DNA of 64,000 nt from Flavobacteriales bacterium (GCA_016717225.1 JADKGB010000015.1:40960-104959), one strand, 5' to 3'. Numbered from the stretch's first letter, positions 42,101 to 51,754 are shown. Notes: a model not told the origin generated them from the letters alone. Made by a program: numbers and translations.

Positions 42101-42918
42101 CAACGGTAGTTGTTCCGATCTGTGTACCCGTTGGTTGCTATCACTTGCGTGTGAACGATTCGGGTAGCAACGGCATCACCAATGGTGGTTACGTGCTCCG
42201 CGATGCGAGCAGCCGTCGGATCATCGATGCATCGTTGGGAAGCTTCAGCAGTGTGAGCCAGATCAACACAGGAAACAACCCGAACCGTTCCTTCTGCGTG
42301 CCGATCAGCAACATCGGGATGCAAACCGCAACATCATGTGACAAGGTGCGCCCACGCACGAGTCCGATATATGCGAACACACAACCTGGCGCCACCGGTT
42401 ACCAGTTCTGGATCTACGATCCGCATGGTACCTACAACCGCCGCGTGCTGAAGACCACCAACCAGTTGGTACCTGCGTCGCTCTTAACCAGTCCAGTGCC
42501 GTCCAACCTGGATCTGAACGTCCGCGTACGTTCGCTTACGGGTACGGTGTTTTCGGAATTCGGACCAGCTTGCCGTATCCGTTTCACCGGGGGTGTTGCG
42601 CCCGCGATGGGCGAAGGGCATAGCCGCGAAATGGAGGAAGCCCTTTCATCCGAAGTTCCACTCACGATCTACCCGAACCCGAACCGCGATGGTCAGTTGA
42701 CGATCAGCATGGAAGGCTTGGAGATCGCCGATGGAGCGAACGTGGATGTGGTCATCTACGATCTGCTCGGCAAGCCGGTTGTATCAGAGACCGCACCAGT
42801 TGCTGAGGGTATGCTGAACCACCGTATGGATCTGGCTGGTCGCATTGGCCAAGGATTGTACGTTGTGAATGTGACCGTCGATGGCAAACTGTACAACCAG
42901 CGTTTGGTGATGCAGTAG
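39146..42918 (+). CDS. Large T9SS surface protein with PPC-like and calcium-binding repeats, disrupted
   Basis: About 1,250 residues after joining. Signal peptide (ending CTWAQ). Four modules of about 125 residues opening EPNNSSGxAT, resembling bacterial pre-peptidase C-terminal domains. Next come thrombospondin type 3-like calcium motifs (DTDGDLTADCNDGCPADANK) in 99-bp units, then Cys-rich repeats (CNDNNACTTGDV). It ends with a type A sorting domain (TIYPNPNRDGQLTIS ... LYNQRLVMQ). The frame breaks near 40505 (one surplus base) and at 41222-41237, where a 99-bp unit is cut to 31 bp. Probable adhesin or scaffold; no catalytic domain seen. Confidence 0.82.
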
Positions 42919-42939
42919 ACCTTTCGTTCGAACGTTGCA

Positions 42940-42987
42940 GAACCCCGCCGGGCTGGATATTCCAGTTCCCGGCGGGGTTCGGCTTTT
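42940..42987 (+). terminator. Strong rho-independent terminator
   Basis: Arms GAACCCCGCCGGG (42940-42952) and CCCGGCGGGGTTC (42968-42980) pair over 13 bp. Inside, CTGGA/TCCAG extends the stem around a TAT loop. GGCTTTTT follows. It lies 22 bases after the stop of the large T9SS gene. Confidence 0.92.
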
Positions 42988-43056
42988 TGGTTCATCCGAG
43001 GTCAGTCTCCAAACATTGGTTTCATCTTGATCAGCCTTTGGAAGGGAAGTTGATCC

Positions 43057-43091
43057 GGGGGCGGGGGGGGGGGGAGGGGGGGGGGGGGGGG
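43057..43091. repeat. Poly-G tract
   Basis: Runs of 5, 12 and 16 G, separated by single C and A, directly followed by CCCC. It lies 80-115 bases upstream of a strong promoter match. It could be a real slippage-prone tract, or a consensus artefact given the homopolymer errors elsewhere. The true length cannot be trusted. Confidence 0.7.
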
Positions 43092-43172
43092 CCCCTTGAC
43101 CTCTATTGGGAGTTTCATTGATGCAGGCAGCAGGTTGGGACAGTCGATGATCCTCGACAGCCGGGATCAATG

Positions 43173-43202
43173 TTTGACAAGCGGATCTTCTTTCTACTTT
43201 GG
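43173..43202 (+). promoter_or_regulatory. Bacteroidota promoter, -33 TTTG and -7 TACTTTGG
   Basis: TTTG at 43173-43176 and TACTTTGG at 43195-43202 are separated by 18 bases, close to the known TTTG/TAnnTTTG arrangement of the phylum. The ATG at 43208 is 5 bases beyond the -7 box, so transcription should begin at or within a base or two of the start codon. Confidence 0.7.
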
Positions 43203-43207
43203 TCGTC

Positions 43208-43594
43208 ATGACAAGGGGGGTAATACACAGAAATGCCGTATGCTTCCTTTTGTTGGTTGTACTCTGCTTGTTCTGCGTTCCAGTTAGCGCACAGTCGACA
43301 TCGCTCTATGAAGTCCAAGCAGTTGTTGGTGATCTGCGTAATGCGCACCAAGCCCATAGTGTGGACGTGTTGTTGCTTGCTCAACCCGGCGTGGTAATGT
43401 GCCGCACTGATCACAACACCCGGAACCTGTTCATGCATGTGCGACCGGACAGTCAGCTCACCGAAGAACAGATCCGACAACTTTTGATGCCGCTGTCTCT
43501 TTCGTTATCATGTTATCGTCGAGTGCCGTTATCCGATCTACCATTCGCACACCTCGATCCGAGGGATTGTCACACTGCTGAACCTGTGCGATGA
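43208..43594 (+). CDS. Small secreted protein of unknown function
   Basis: A 128-residue product from ATG 43208, chosen over an upstream alternative because the promoter lies immediately before it. Signal peptide ends VPVSAQ. The mature part has VQAVVGDLRNAHQAHSVDVL and three cysteines; no family recognised. The TYEVQA-DLR-LLAQPGVVMCRTDH pattern might be a small heavy-metal-associated-like fold, but I cannot support this. Its stop overlaps the next ATG by 4 bases. Confidence 0.65.
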   Translation: MTRGVIHRNAVCFLLLVVLCLFCVPVSAQSTSLYEVQAVVGDLRNAHQAHSVDVLLLAQPGVVMCRTDHNTRNLFMHVRPDSQLTEEQIRQLLMPLSLSLSCYRRVPLSDLPFAHLDPRDCHTAEPVR

Positions 43595-45345
43595 GATCGC
43601 TGGCTGTCTCCTTTGTTCTGTCTTTTGTCTTTGCCATTTGCGTTCCGGAGAAGGCTCACGCACAGTGTACCAACTACACCATCACCGTGGGTGGAGGAAC
43701 CTTCGATTATGAGGTCGATTGGGAACTGGTGAACGACATGGGTGTTGTGGTGGCTTCGGGCTTTGCACCGCAGACAGTGGCCGTTTGCCTGCCGAATGGT
43801 TGCTATACCATGTACATGTATGACATTTTCGGTGATGGTTGGAACGGGGCCACGTTCGTCATCAGGGTTCAGCCTGGTAATACTATCGTGAGCAGTGGCA
43901 CCATGGTGAACAACAATTTCGGCACCGCGCAGGTGAACCTTGGTGGGGGTTGTGGGGGAGGGAACTGTTCGAATTACACGCTGACTGTCACGAGCGGTGC
44001 TTACCCCACGGAGATAAGCTGGAACTTGATCAGTGGGGTGCTTGTAGTGGGCACGGGCTTCGCTCCGTCTTCGCAAGTATTGTGCTTGGACACCGGTTGC
44101 TTCGTCATGCAACTGTTCGACAGTTTTGGCGACGGTTGGAACGGTGCTACATGGAACCTGGCGAACAGCTTGGGAGTGACGGTCGGCTCCGGTACTCTGG
44201 GCACAGGAACCATTGGCCAGCAGATCATCGACCTTAGCCCGACAACTCCCTGCAGCGCATCGTCGCCCATTGTCGCCAGCGATTGCGCCCAGAGCGTGAA
44301 CATCTGCACCAATTATAATTGGTCCATCGATCCCAATGGGATCGGTTCCGTCAACGAGATCCCACCGCTGGGGTCGATCGGCAATCCGAACCTGATACCC
44401 GATCTGGTGCCGAGTGCTTGGGGTAGTGATAATTGGGGGTGCTTGCGTAACAATGAGCTCAACAGTACATGGATGATCATCAACATTTCCGGGGGTGGCT
44501 CACTGGAGTTCACTTTCGGCGGCTTTGGCAGCCAAGCAGGGTTTTATGATTGGATCATGTACCCATACGGTGTGGGCACCTGCACCAGCATCGTGTCCAA
44601 TACGGTGGCGCCGGTAAGGTGCAATTGGAACGGCGTGAGTTTCGGAGGGACTGGTCTTGCGGCTGCTGTTCCTGCCGGGGGTGATCCAACGAATTTCGAA
44701 CCTGCGTTGATTGTGCTCGCCGGTCAGCAATATGTGATCTGCTTCAGCAATTGGAGTTCCGTCACCACGCCGGTGCCATTGGAGTTCGGTGGAACTGCCA
44801 CAGTGAGCTGTGTGCCGATCATCCTTCCTTTGGAATTGCTCAGCTTCAATGCTGCTCAGCGTGACGCAGAGGTGGAACTTTCGTGGACCACCGCCTCGGA
44901 ACAACGTACAGCCTTGTTCCAAGTGGAGCGTTCGCGCGCCAATGGCGATTGGGTCACAATTGGAGCGCTCGCGGCCGCTGGTCAAAGTGCGCAACCGATA
45001 CGCTATGTGTTCGTGGATCAGCAGCCGCAGACCGGTCATCTCTACTATCGACTGCGCATGATCGATATGGACGGTGGTTCCACTTTCTCACCCACAGCGC
45101 ATGCTCTTTTCCGCCCTGTTGGACCTTCCGTGTTCCCAAATCCGGCGAGCGGATCGTTCTGGGTGCGTTGTGGCGATGAAGCAATTCACCTGATCGATGC
45201 CTTCGGTCGTTCAGTGGAACACCATGTGATCGCTGTTTCGGGGGATGCTCGACAGATCGCCACGGACGGAAGTGTTAGCGGTGTGTTGACCGTCATCATT
45301 GGTAACGACCTCACGATCCGTCAGGAGCGTATCGTACTTCGTTAG
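43591..45345 (+). CDS. T9SS protein with two FGDGWNGA modules
   Basis: A 584-residue secreted protein. Signal peptide ends KAHAQ. Two modules of about 100 residues each contain D(I/S)FGDGWNGA, an acidic loop of the calcium-binding type, between CLPNGCYTM-like and CLDTGCFVM-like cysteine segments. A middle domain (residues 235-410) holds DNWGCLRNNELNSTWMIINI. The end has LELLSFNAAQRDAEVELSWT, common before sorting domains, and a short T9SS signal (SVFPNPASGSFWVRC). It is coupled to the small secreted gene before it. Binding target unknown. Confidence 0.85.
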   Translation: MRSLAVSFVLSFVFAICVPEKAHAQCTNYTITVGGGTFDYEVDWELVNDMGVVVASGFAPQTVAVCLPNGCYTMYMYDIFGDGWNGATFVIRVQPGNTIVSSGTMVNNNFGTAQVNLGGGCGGGNCSNYTLTVTSGAYPTEISWNLISGVLVVGTGFAPSSQVLCLDTGCFVMQLFDSFGDGWNGATWNLANSLGVTVGSGTLGTGTIGQQIIDLSPTTPCSASSPIVASDCAQSVNICTNYNWSIDPNGIGSVNEIPPLGSIGNPNLIPDLVPSAWGSDNWGCLRNNELNSTWMIINISGGGSLEFTFGGFGSQAGFYDWIMYPYGVGTCTSIVSNTVAPVRCNWNGVSFGGTGLAAAVPAGGDPTNFEPALIVLAGQQYVICFSNWSSVTTPVPLEFGGTATVSCVPIILPLELLSFNAAQRDAEVELSWTTASEQRTALFQVERSRANGDWVTIGALAAAGQSAQPIRYVFVDQQPQTGHLYYRLRMIDMDGGSTFSPTAHALFRPVGPSVFPNPASGSFWVRCGDEAIHLIDAFGRSVEHHVIAVSGDARQIATDGSVSGVLTVIIGNDLTIRQERIVLR

Positions 45346-45442
45346 GTTAGCCTGCAAATAAGGGTATTGGCCGGATCACGATCGGAAAGGGACAGCTCTA
45401 TCAGGGGCGGCTCCTTTTCTGTGATACAGCTGGCGAACCCAC

Positions 45443-45454
45443 TAATTTCCCCCG
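45443..45454 (+). promoter_or_regulatory. -7 box TAATTTCC beside the kinase start
   Basis: TAATTTCC at 45443-45450 matches TAnnTTTG in six of eight positions and lies 4 bases before the GTG start at 45455, the same spacing as at rsgA and mazG. It is weaker evidence than the 43173 promoter because no TTTG is seen upstream. Confidence 0.4.
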
Positions 45455-48400
45455 GTGCAGCGGCCCGGGCTTCTTCTCTTCTTCTTCTGTGCAGCGTCGA
45501 TCGGTTGCGCCCAACAACTCCAGTTCCAACACCTATCCACCGATGATGGCCTCAGCAATAACGCCATCACGTGCGTGTACCAGGACCGCGCTGGTTACAT
45601 CTGGATCGGTACGGAGCGCGGATTGAACCTCTACGACGGCACCACTGTTCAGCGGATCGAAGGAACCGACCTGGCCATCGCATCGGTGATCGAAGACCGT
45701 GCCGGCATTATTTGGATCGCCACCAAGGACCATGGGTTGATCCGTTACGACAGATCCTCTCGGGAACGGCAGGTCTTCAACCGCGCGGATACGCTGGCAA
45801 GCACTATGGCCAGCGAAAAACTTACAGCATTGTACGACCTGAACGACACAACGCTGTTGATCGGTTCGCGCGAAGTGTCGTTGATGTTCCTCGATAAGCG
45901 CACCCAGCAATTCAGCTATTGGGTGGATAGCACCAGCATATCCCCGGCGCTCGCATCAATACGGCCGTCAAACTCTCATGGCTGGTGCCACGCGCTCGTT
46001 CCGCTTGATGAGAAGCGATTGTGGATCGGCTTTTTGAACAGCTACTTGAGCGTTGTGGCTGATCGCGGAACGTGTACGATCTCGCAATTTGTGAGAACGA
46101 GGAGGCCGGGTTTCGAAACGCAAACGAGCGCCGCCTTGTCCGATGGCTATCTGTGCATGGGTGGTTGGCAGAACGGTATCGATGTGGTCGAAATGCGCGA
46201 TCTGCCCACTGCCTTATCGAGTGTGCCTGTTGGTACGCGAGTGATGGGGACCGAGGAAGAGGTGACCGCAATAGTGCCTTGGCAGAATGGAGAACTGATG
46301 GTTGGTATCAGGCAGCTTGGTTTGTATCGCGTTGAATTGAACTCCGGAAAAATGGTGCGCATGTCGCGCGACCGGTCAGACCCTTCTTCACTGGGCAACG
46401 ACCGTGTGCGATGCTTGTTGAAGGACCGTAACGGAACGCTATGGGTTGGCACAGCAAATGGTTTGGACTTCCATGTTCCTGCCACGTGGGGCTTCACTGC
46501 TCTGGATCTTTTCGGCGCTGCACAGGGCAACCAGCAGGATGTCTTTTTCCACCGGGTTGAGGGCACTGGTCCGGGAGGAGCAAGGATCTTTTCTTCAACC
46601 GGTTTTTTTGTGCAGGACAGTGTTGGTGCCATGCTGCGCCATGAGCGCTTCGATCACGCGGGGCGGGCATTACAACCCACAGTTATGGCGAACGACCACG
46701 ATGATGTGCCATTGATCGGCACGGAATACGGTATCGCACGCGGGTTCGCTGGGAACGGTGGTCCTGCGAGTGCATTGGAACCGATTTCATCGATCGGAAT
46801 GAAGAGCACTTTGGGTTCTATGTACCAAGTGCGTGGGATAGCCCCTGATACGCTCAATGGCAACGCGGTATATCTGATCGCGACTTTGGGTTTTGGCGTG
46901 CATGTGGTGGATGCGGCTACCCAACGCGTCATAGGTTCCGCAATGCCGAATGCTGCTACCAAACTCAATACCCTGTACCTGGTGAACAGCATGGCGAAGA
47001 GCCGCGGCGGTACGTATTGGTTCGGAAGTGCAGGTGGGTTGTTCCATTGGGATCGGCACGATCAATTGATTCTCCCGGCCGTCACGGATACAGGTGAGGT
47101 GGTGCCCGGTGATGTAGTCGCACTCGGTGAGGACGTTCGGCAAGTGCTTTTGCTGCATGACACGGTTTGGGCCATAACCCACAACGGAATCCTGTTGCAG
47201 GTGGTTGATGATCGTTCATCGAACCATGTGCCCCCGCTTTGGCTGCGTGGCGCCATGCACGGCATAACTGCCGATCAACATGGGCGCCTGTGGATCACCA
47301 TGGATGATGGACTGTTGCGATTCGATCCGGCCGACGGTTCCTTCATCCGCGTTCCAGTGAACGATGGACAACGTTTCAAGAAACTCACGGGTGCCATTAC
47401 CACGCTGGCTGACGGTCGCATCGCCATGTGTGCGGACAATTCGTTGATCACCTTTCAGCCTGAAGAGTTCGATCACTTGCCTGAATTGCCATCGGCTTAT
47501 CTCACGGGCACATGGGCTGCGGGCATGGCGTTGAATGTTCAAGATGCTTCGGTTGAACTCACCTATCGCTCCAGTGTGATCGAGATCGGCGTGAGCGCCT
47601 TGGCATTTGGTTTTCCAGAACAGCTCGTTCTCGAATACAAGTTGGATGGTGTTGAGGAAGAATGGCGCACCACCAGCTTGCGGGAGAACATCCGGTATGC
47701 CGGTGTGCCTGTTGGTTCGCACAGATTGTTGGTGAAGGTGCGGGATGCCTTTGGGCGCGTGGGACCGGAGCAAGCGTTGTTGATCGTTTCGGTGAACGCA
47801 CCGTTCTGGTTGAAGTGGTGGTTCTATGTGGCGTTGCTCGCCATTGTGGCCATTGCCTTGTGGGCTTATTTCGGCTACGCTTTCGCCAACAGGTGCGACT
47901 TCAGCGGATGCGCGACCGCATAGCGCGTGACCTGCACGATGATATAGGTAGCACGCTCGGAAGTATCAGCTACTTCAGCGAAGCCGTGAAACAACGTATC
48001 GCTCAGAACGATGCTCCTGGTGCACAAGCCGTACTCGATCGTATCGGCGAGAACAGTCGGGAAATGATCGACCAGATGCATGACATTGTTTGGAGCGTTG
48101 ATCCACGGAAGGATGCGTTCGGCGAACTGAGCGGGCGCATGCGATCGTTCGCCAGCGAAATGCTGGGGCCACTCGGTGTGGCTGTTCACATGGAGGAAGA
48201 TCCAGCGCTCGCACACGTGAAGTTGAGCATGGAACAGCGCAAGGGGATCTTCCTCATCTTCAAAGAAGCAGTGTTCAATGCAGCAAAACACGCGAAAGCC
48301 AAGAACATGCTGATCACATTGCGGAAACAGGGTCGCGACCTGTCGATCACAATTGGTGATGATGGCGTTGGGCCGGCGGCTTCGAATGGCTCGGCGATGG

Positions 48401-48540
48401 GTGGGAATGGGTTGGACAACATGCACAAACGGGCTGCGGAGCTTGGCGGTTCATGTACTGTTTCGCCCGGGAAGTTGTCAGGTACTGTGGTCCATTTGCG
48501 CCTACCGTTGCATGCCCCGCTCCCCGCTATTGGGGATTGA
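45455..48540 (+). CDS. Two-component sensor histidine kinase with regulator propellers, frameshifted
   Basis: About 1,028 residues. Signal peptide (ending SIGCAQ), beta-propeller repeats (YIWIGTERGLNLYDG near residue 48; TLWVGTANGLDF; RLWITMDDGLLRFD), a Y_Y_Y-type domain (VLEYKLDGVEEEWRTTSLRE), one membrane helix (WWFYVALLAIVAIALWAYFG), then a HisKA_3 dimerisation region with phospho-His in ARDLHDDIGSTLGS and a HATPase domain (EAVFNAAKHAKAK; GLDNMHKRA). One C added near 47878 joins the frames. The propeller sits in the periplasm, probably sensing a polymer. Its partner is the regulator 35 bases downstream. Confidence 0.9.
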
Positions 48541-48574
48541 TGCAACCAACAATGATCACTTGCTTCGTACCCTG

Positions 48575-49225
48575 ATGGAACCCGTTCGCGTTACGCTCTT
48601 CGACGATAGCAAGCATATCCGCGAAGCCTTGGGCGTGTTGATCTCCGGCACCGTTGGTTTCATACTTGCCGGTACGAATGCGGATGCCAACGATTGCCTT
48701 CGCGCCATTCAACAAAGCAAACCCGATGTGGTGCTCATGGACATCGACATGCCCGGTACAACGGGTATCGAAGCGATGAAACGTATTCGTGTTGCACACC
48801 CTGCTCTGCCTGTGATCATGCTCACGGTCTTCGAAGATGAGGAGCGGGTGTATGCCGCTTTGTGCGCGGGTGCGGTTGGTTACATGTTGAAGAACACCGA
48901 TCCCGCGAAGTTGATCGAAGCGCTTCGCGAAGCGCATACCGGCGGTGCACCGATGACACCGAGCATCGCCCGGAAAGTCATGCAACACTTCCAACGCTTG
49001 CCTGTGCTTTCGGCTACTTCATCCTTGGAACGCAGCCTGAGCGAGCGTGAGAAAGAAGTGCTGCAATGTTTGGTGGAAGGGCTGGGTTACAAGATGATCG
49101 GCGCGCGGCTCGGCATCGGTTACGAAACGGTGCGAACGCACATGAAGCATATCTATGATAAGCTGCATGTTACCAGCATGACGGAGGCTGTGGCGAAGAC
49201 CTTGCAGCAACGGTTGTTGGGGTGA
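48575..49225 (+). CDS. NarL/FixJ-family response regulator
   Basis: A 216-residue protein from ATG 48575. The receiver domain has the acidic pair FDDS at residues 9-12 and phospho-acceptor Asp56 in VVLMDIDMPG. The LuxR-type HTH follows (LSEREKEVLQCLVEGLGYKM; GIGYETVRTHMKHIYDKL). It directly follows the sensor kinase and precedes the beta-helix/YWFDD pair B, so these secreted proteins are plausible targets. The truncated paralogue is at 38400-38918. Confidence 0.92.
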   Translation: MEPVRVTLFDDSKHIREALGVLISGTVGFILAGTNADANDCLRAIQQSKPDVVLMDIDMPGTTGIEAMKRIRVAHPALPVIMLTVFEDEERVYAALCAGAVGYMLKNTDPAKLIEALREAHTGGAPMTPSIARKVMQHFQRLPVLSATSSLERSLSEREKEVLQCLVEGLGYKMIGARLGIGYETVRTHMKHIYDKLHVTSMTEAVAKTLQQRLLG

Positions 49226-49255
49226 TCCAATTCGTAGTGATCGATGAGTAGCGAA

Positions 49256-49289
49256 TGGCGAGTGCTGCTGTAGGATGTAGCACTCGCCA
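49256..49289. terminator. Perfect hairpin built on the GAGTGGC repeat core
   Basis: TGGCGAGTGCT (49256-49266) and AGCACTCGCCA (49279-49289) are exact complements around a 12-base loop, 30 bases after the regulator stop. Upstream words GAGTAGC and GAATGGC tie it to the heptanucleotide family. It lacks a T-run, so it may be a repeat-derived hairpin that limits readthrough. Confidence 0.5.
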
Positions 49290-49385
49290 CTTAATATGCG
49301 CTGTTGTCATCCACAATCCCCACGTTCGGTGATTGACGAGTTCGGACTACTGCGGGAGTTTTGTGGCATCAATTCACAACAACCC

Positions 49386-50405
49386 ATGAACCGATCACTT
49401 CTCTTGACGATCATGTTCGCTCTATGCGGACTTGTCACACGCGCCCAACTACCTCGTATCGTCGTGCAGGGCACCGGTGCTCCGCAAGTATTCACGGATA
49501 TCACAACGGCGGTTGCTGCTGCCCAAGCTGGTGACCATGTGTACCTGAGCGGCGGTTCCTTCATTGGTGCTGTACTGGTCGTGGACAAGACCCTCCACTT
49601 CGTAGGGGCTGGCATGAACCCGGATAGTACGGGGGCCACGGGTACCACCACGCTCGGAGTTCAACTCCGGATCACCACGGCCGCCTCCAACAGTTCGTTC
49701 ACCGGCATCACCATGGGGGGCGATGTCCAGTACGGCGTACTGACCAACGGATCGGATGACGACCCCACGAACATGGTCTTCCAACGCTGTCAGTTCATGG
49801 CTCAGTTCGCAGTCTCTGCGACCAACTCGAACACAAGCTCATCGAGCGTATTTGATGAGTGCATATTCAGGGGTTCGTTGCTATGCACGAGCAACGGCGG
49901 CACGAGTAATACGATCACGCGTTGCATATTCTCCGGAATTGGGGCCACAACGAACAACCTGGGCAACTTGATCGTGAGCAATTCGCTATTCTTCCAAGCG
50001 GGCGGGTCCACCCCCGGCACCGGCCTCTATGAGAATTGTGTGTTCGCATTCGATATCACCTCCCCCGGGATATCCACGGCCAATAACTGCATCTTCACCA
50101 ATGCCGGGTTGCCCCCAGGAGCAACCGGCTCGGGCAACATCTTCAGCCAAACCGCGAACACCATTTTCGTGAATGAACTCAACAACACCTACGAGTTCAG
50201 CGACGACCTGCACTTGGCCGTTGGAAGCCCAGGCGCCAACGCCGGAACGGATGGAACGGACATCGGCCTCTACGGAAGTCTCTCGCCATATAAGCCCGGC
50301 GCAGTGCCCGTGAACCCGCACTATCGCGTGGCCAATGTTGCCAACGCCACGGATGGCAGTGGCAACCTGCCCGTGTCCATCACCGTGGCCGCGCAACCCA
50401 ACTGA
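49386..50405 (+). CDS. Secreted right-handed beta-helix protein (copy B)
   Basis: A 339-residue protein from ATG 49386 with signal peptide MNRSLLLTIMFALCGLVTRAQ. It is a paralogue of copy A: QLPRIVVQGTGAPQVFTDI, LHFVGAGMNPDSTGATGTTT, coil repeats (NMVFQRCQFMA; NTITRCIFSG) and the shared ending DGTDIGLYGSLSPYKPGAVP. No catalytic residues or T9SS tail are evident, so its role and export route are unclear. It is intact, unlike copy A, and sits 6 bases before its YWFDD partner. Confidence 0.85.
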   Translation: MNRSLLLTIMFALCGLVTRAQLPRIVVQGTGAPQVFTDITTAVAAAQAGDHVYLSGGSFIGAVLVVDKTLHFVGAGMNPDSTGATGTTTLGVQLRITTAASNSSFTGITMGGDVQYGVLTNGSDDDPTNMVFQRCQFMAQFAVSATNSNTSSSSVFDECIFRGSLLCTSNGGTSNTITRCIFSGIGATTNNLGNLIVSNSLFFQAGGSTPGTGLYENCVFAFDITSPGISTANNCIFTNAGLPPGATGSGNIFSQTANTIFVNELNNTYEFSDDLHLAVGSPGANAGTDGTDIGLYGSLSPYKPGAVPVNPHYRVANVANATDGSGNLPVSITVAAQPN

Positions 50406-50411
50406 TCGGTA

Positions 50412-51182
50412 ATGGCCACTCCCATGAAGAACACCGATCACCTTCGTATCGCAGGCGCGCTCATTTTCTTGACCGCTGGCCTGAACCTGTGCGCGCAAAC
50501 GATCAACGCCTACCGCTATTGGTTCGATGATGATGTCGCGACCATGGTGACCACCACCGTCGCCGATGCGCAACCATACACGCTGAATGATGTGGACGCT
50601 GCTGCGCTGTCCGCTGGGTACCATCGTGTCACCCTTCAATTCAAAGATTCCGATGATGCCTGGGGCGTTCCTGTGACCTCGTTGTTCTACCGCAACAGCG
50701 GAAGCCTGGTCGCCTATCAGTATTGGTATGATGATGACGTGAGCACGTTGATGGAAACCACCGTAGGCCCCGCGAACCTGATCGACATCGCCACGCTGGT
50801 CGATGCCAGTGCTCTGCTAAATGGCCCACATACCATCACCTTGCGGACCAAAGACCAACAGAACGGGTTCAGTGTACCGATCACGTATGGCTTCGATGTG
50901 GTTACTGGCATCGCTGAATTGCGTGGAGTGCATCGTGTGGTCCTATTCCCCAACCCCGCCCTGCAACAGATAACTCTGCGGGTTGATGCGAGCGGTTCGC
51001 AAGACCTGCGCGTTGCTGTCCTGGATGCGACCGGTCGCGTGGTGCGCGAGGAGGAAAAATGGAACGTTTCAGGTATGGCCATACGCTTCTGGGACCTGAG
51101 TGATCTGGCTTCTGGTTCGTATGTGATGCACATCAGCAAGGGCGAAGATCAACTCGCCTTGCCGTTTGTGAAGCATCAGTAA
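50412..51182 (+). CDS. T9SS protein with YWFDD repeats (copy B)
   Basis: A 256-residue surface protein: signal peptide ending LNLCAQ, two repeats opening YRYWFDDD and YQYWYDDD, and a type A sorting domain (VVLFPNPALQQITLRVDA ... GSYVMHISKGEDQLALPFVK). It has one repeat fewer than copy A (37435-38400). The start could be 50412 or 50424. It is followed by a strong terminator, which ends the unit. Confidence 0.85.
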   Translation: MATPMKNTDHLRIAGALIFLTAGLNLCAQTINAYRYWFDDDVATMVTTTVADAQPYTLNDVDAAALSAGYHRVTLQFKDSDDAWGVPVTSLFYRNSGSLVAYQYWYDDDVSTLMETTVGPANLIDIATLVDASALLNGPHTITLRTKDQQNGFSVPITYGFDVVTGIAELRGVHRVVLFPNPALQQITLRVDASGSQDLRVAVLDATGRVVREEEKWNVSGMAIRFWDLSDLASGSYVMHISKGEDQLALPFVKHQ

Positions 51183-51226
51183 AAATGCCGTTGGTGTGAA
51201 CGGCGGATCCGATCTGTCTCTCCCAG

Positions 51227-51261
51227 CAAGAAGGCGCTCACGGTGAGCGCCTTCTTGTTTT
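51227..51261 (+). terminator. Rho-independent terminator
   Basis: CAAGAAGGCGCTCA (51227-51240) pairs with TGAGCGCCTTCTTG (51244-51257) over 14 bp with a CGG loop, followed by TTTT. It ends the YWFDD copy B transcript and also faces the converging dtd operon. Confidence 0.93.
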
Positions 51262-51291
51262 GGATCCTCATCAAGCCGTTCGCGTTTCGGA

Positions 51292-51753
51292 TCAAACAGA
51301 CAGATCGCGCGTGCGACTATCGATCACGATCGTCACCGGCCCATCATTGATCAAGGCCACTTGCATGTCGGCTCCGAACTCTCCGGTCTTCACGCGACCG
51401 TTCACCAATTCGTTCAGCAACTGCTTGGCACGGAGATACAGTGGTGTCGCTTCTTCTGGGCGTGCCGCTTGTATGTAGCTGGGGCGATTTCCTTTCGCTG
51501 TTTGTGCCAGTAAAGTGAATTGACTTACCAGAAGCAACTCGCCATTCGCTTCGTTGATGTCGAGGTTCATCACACCATCATCATCGGGGAACAAACGCAT
51601 GCGTGCGATCTTTCCGCAGAGCCATTCAAGATCTTCATTCGTGTCCCCGATAGCAATGCCCAACAGCACCACCAAGCCATGCCGGATCCGCGCATGTTCG
51701 TCGCCGCCGATGCGCACACTGGCTTCGATCACACGTTGGATCACGGCGCGCAT
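51292..51753 (-). CDS. dtd: D-aminoacyl-tRNA deacylase
   Basis: Hydrolyses D-aminoacyl-tRNAs, protecting translation. The 153-residue protein has the full family pattern: MRAVIQRVIEASVRI at the start, GLVVLLGIAIGDT, LLLVSQFTLLAQTAKGNRPS with the SQFTL active-site motif, and the Gly-cisPro-type segment NDGPVTIVIDS near the end. It follows the acid phosphatase gene with a 1-base gap in the rsgA operon. Confidence 0.95.
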   Translation of the reverse strand: MRAVIQRVIEASVRIGGDEHARIRHGLVVLLGIAIGDTNEDLEWLCGKIARMRLFPDDDGVMNLDINEANGELLLVSQFTLLAQTAKGNRPSYIQAARPEEATPLYLRAKQLLNELVNGRVKTGEFGADMQVALINDGPVTIVIDSRTRDLSV

Positions 51754-51754
51754 C

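Noticed and set aside
43057..43091. G-quadruplex regulatory element
   Set aside because: Possible for any such tract, but its length is unreliable in this sequence and nothing else supports it.
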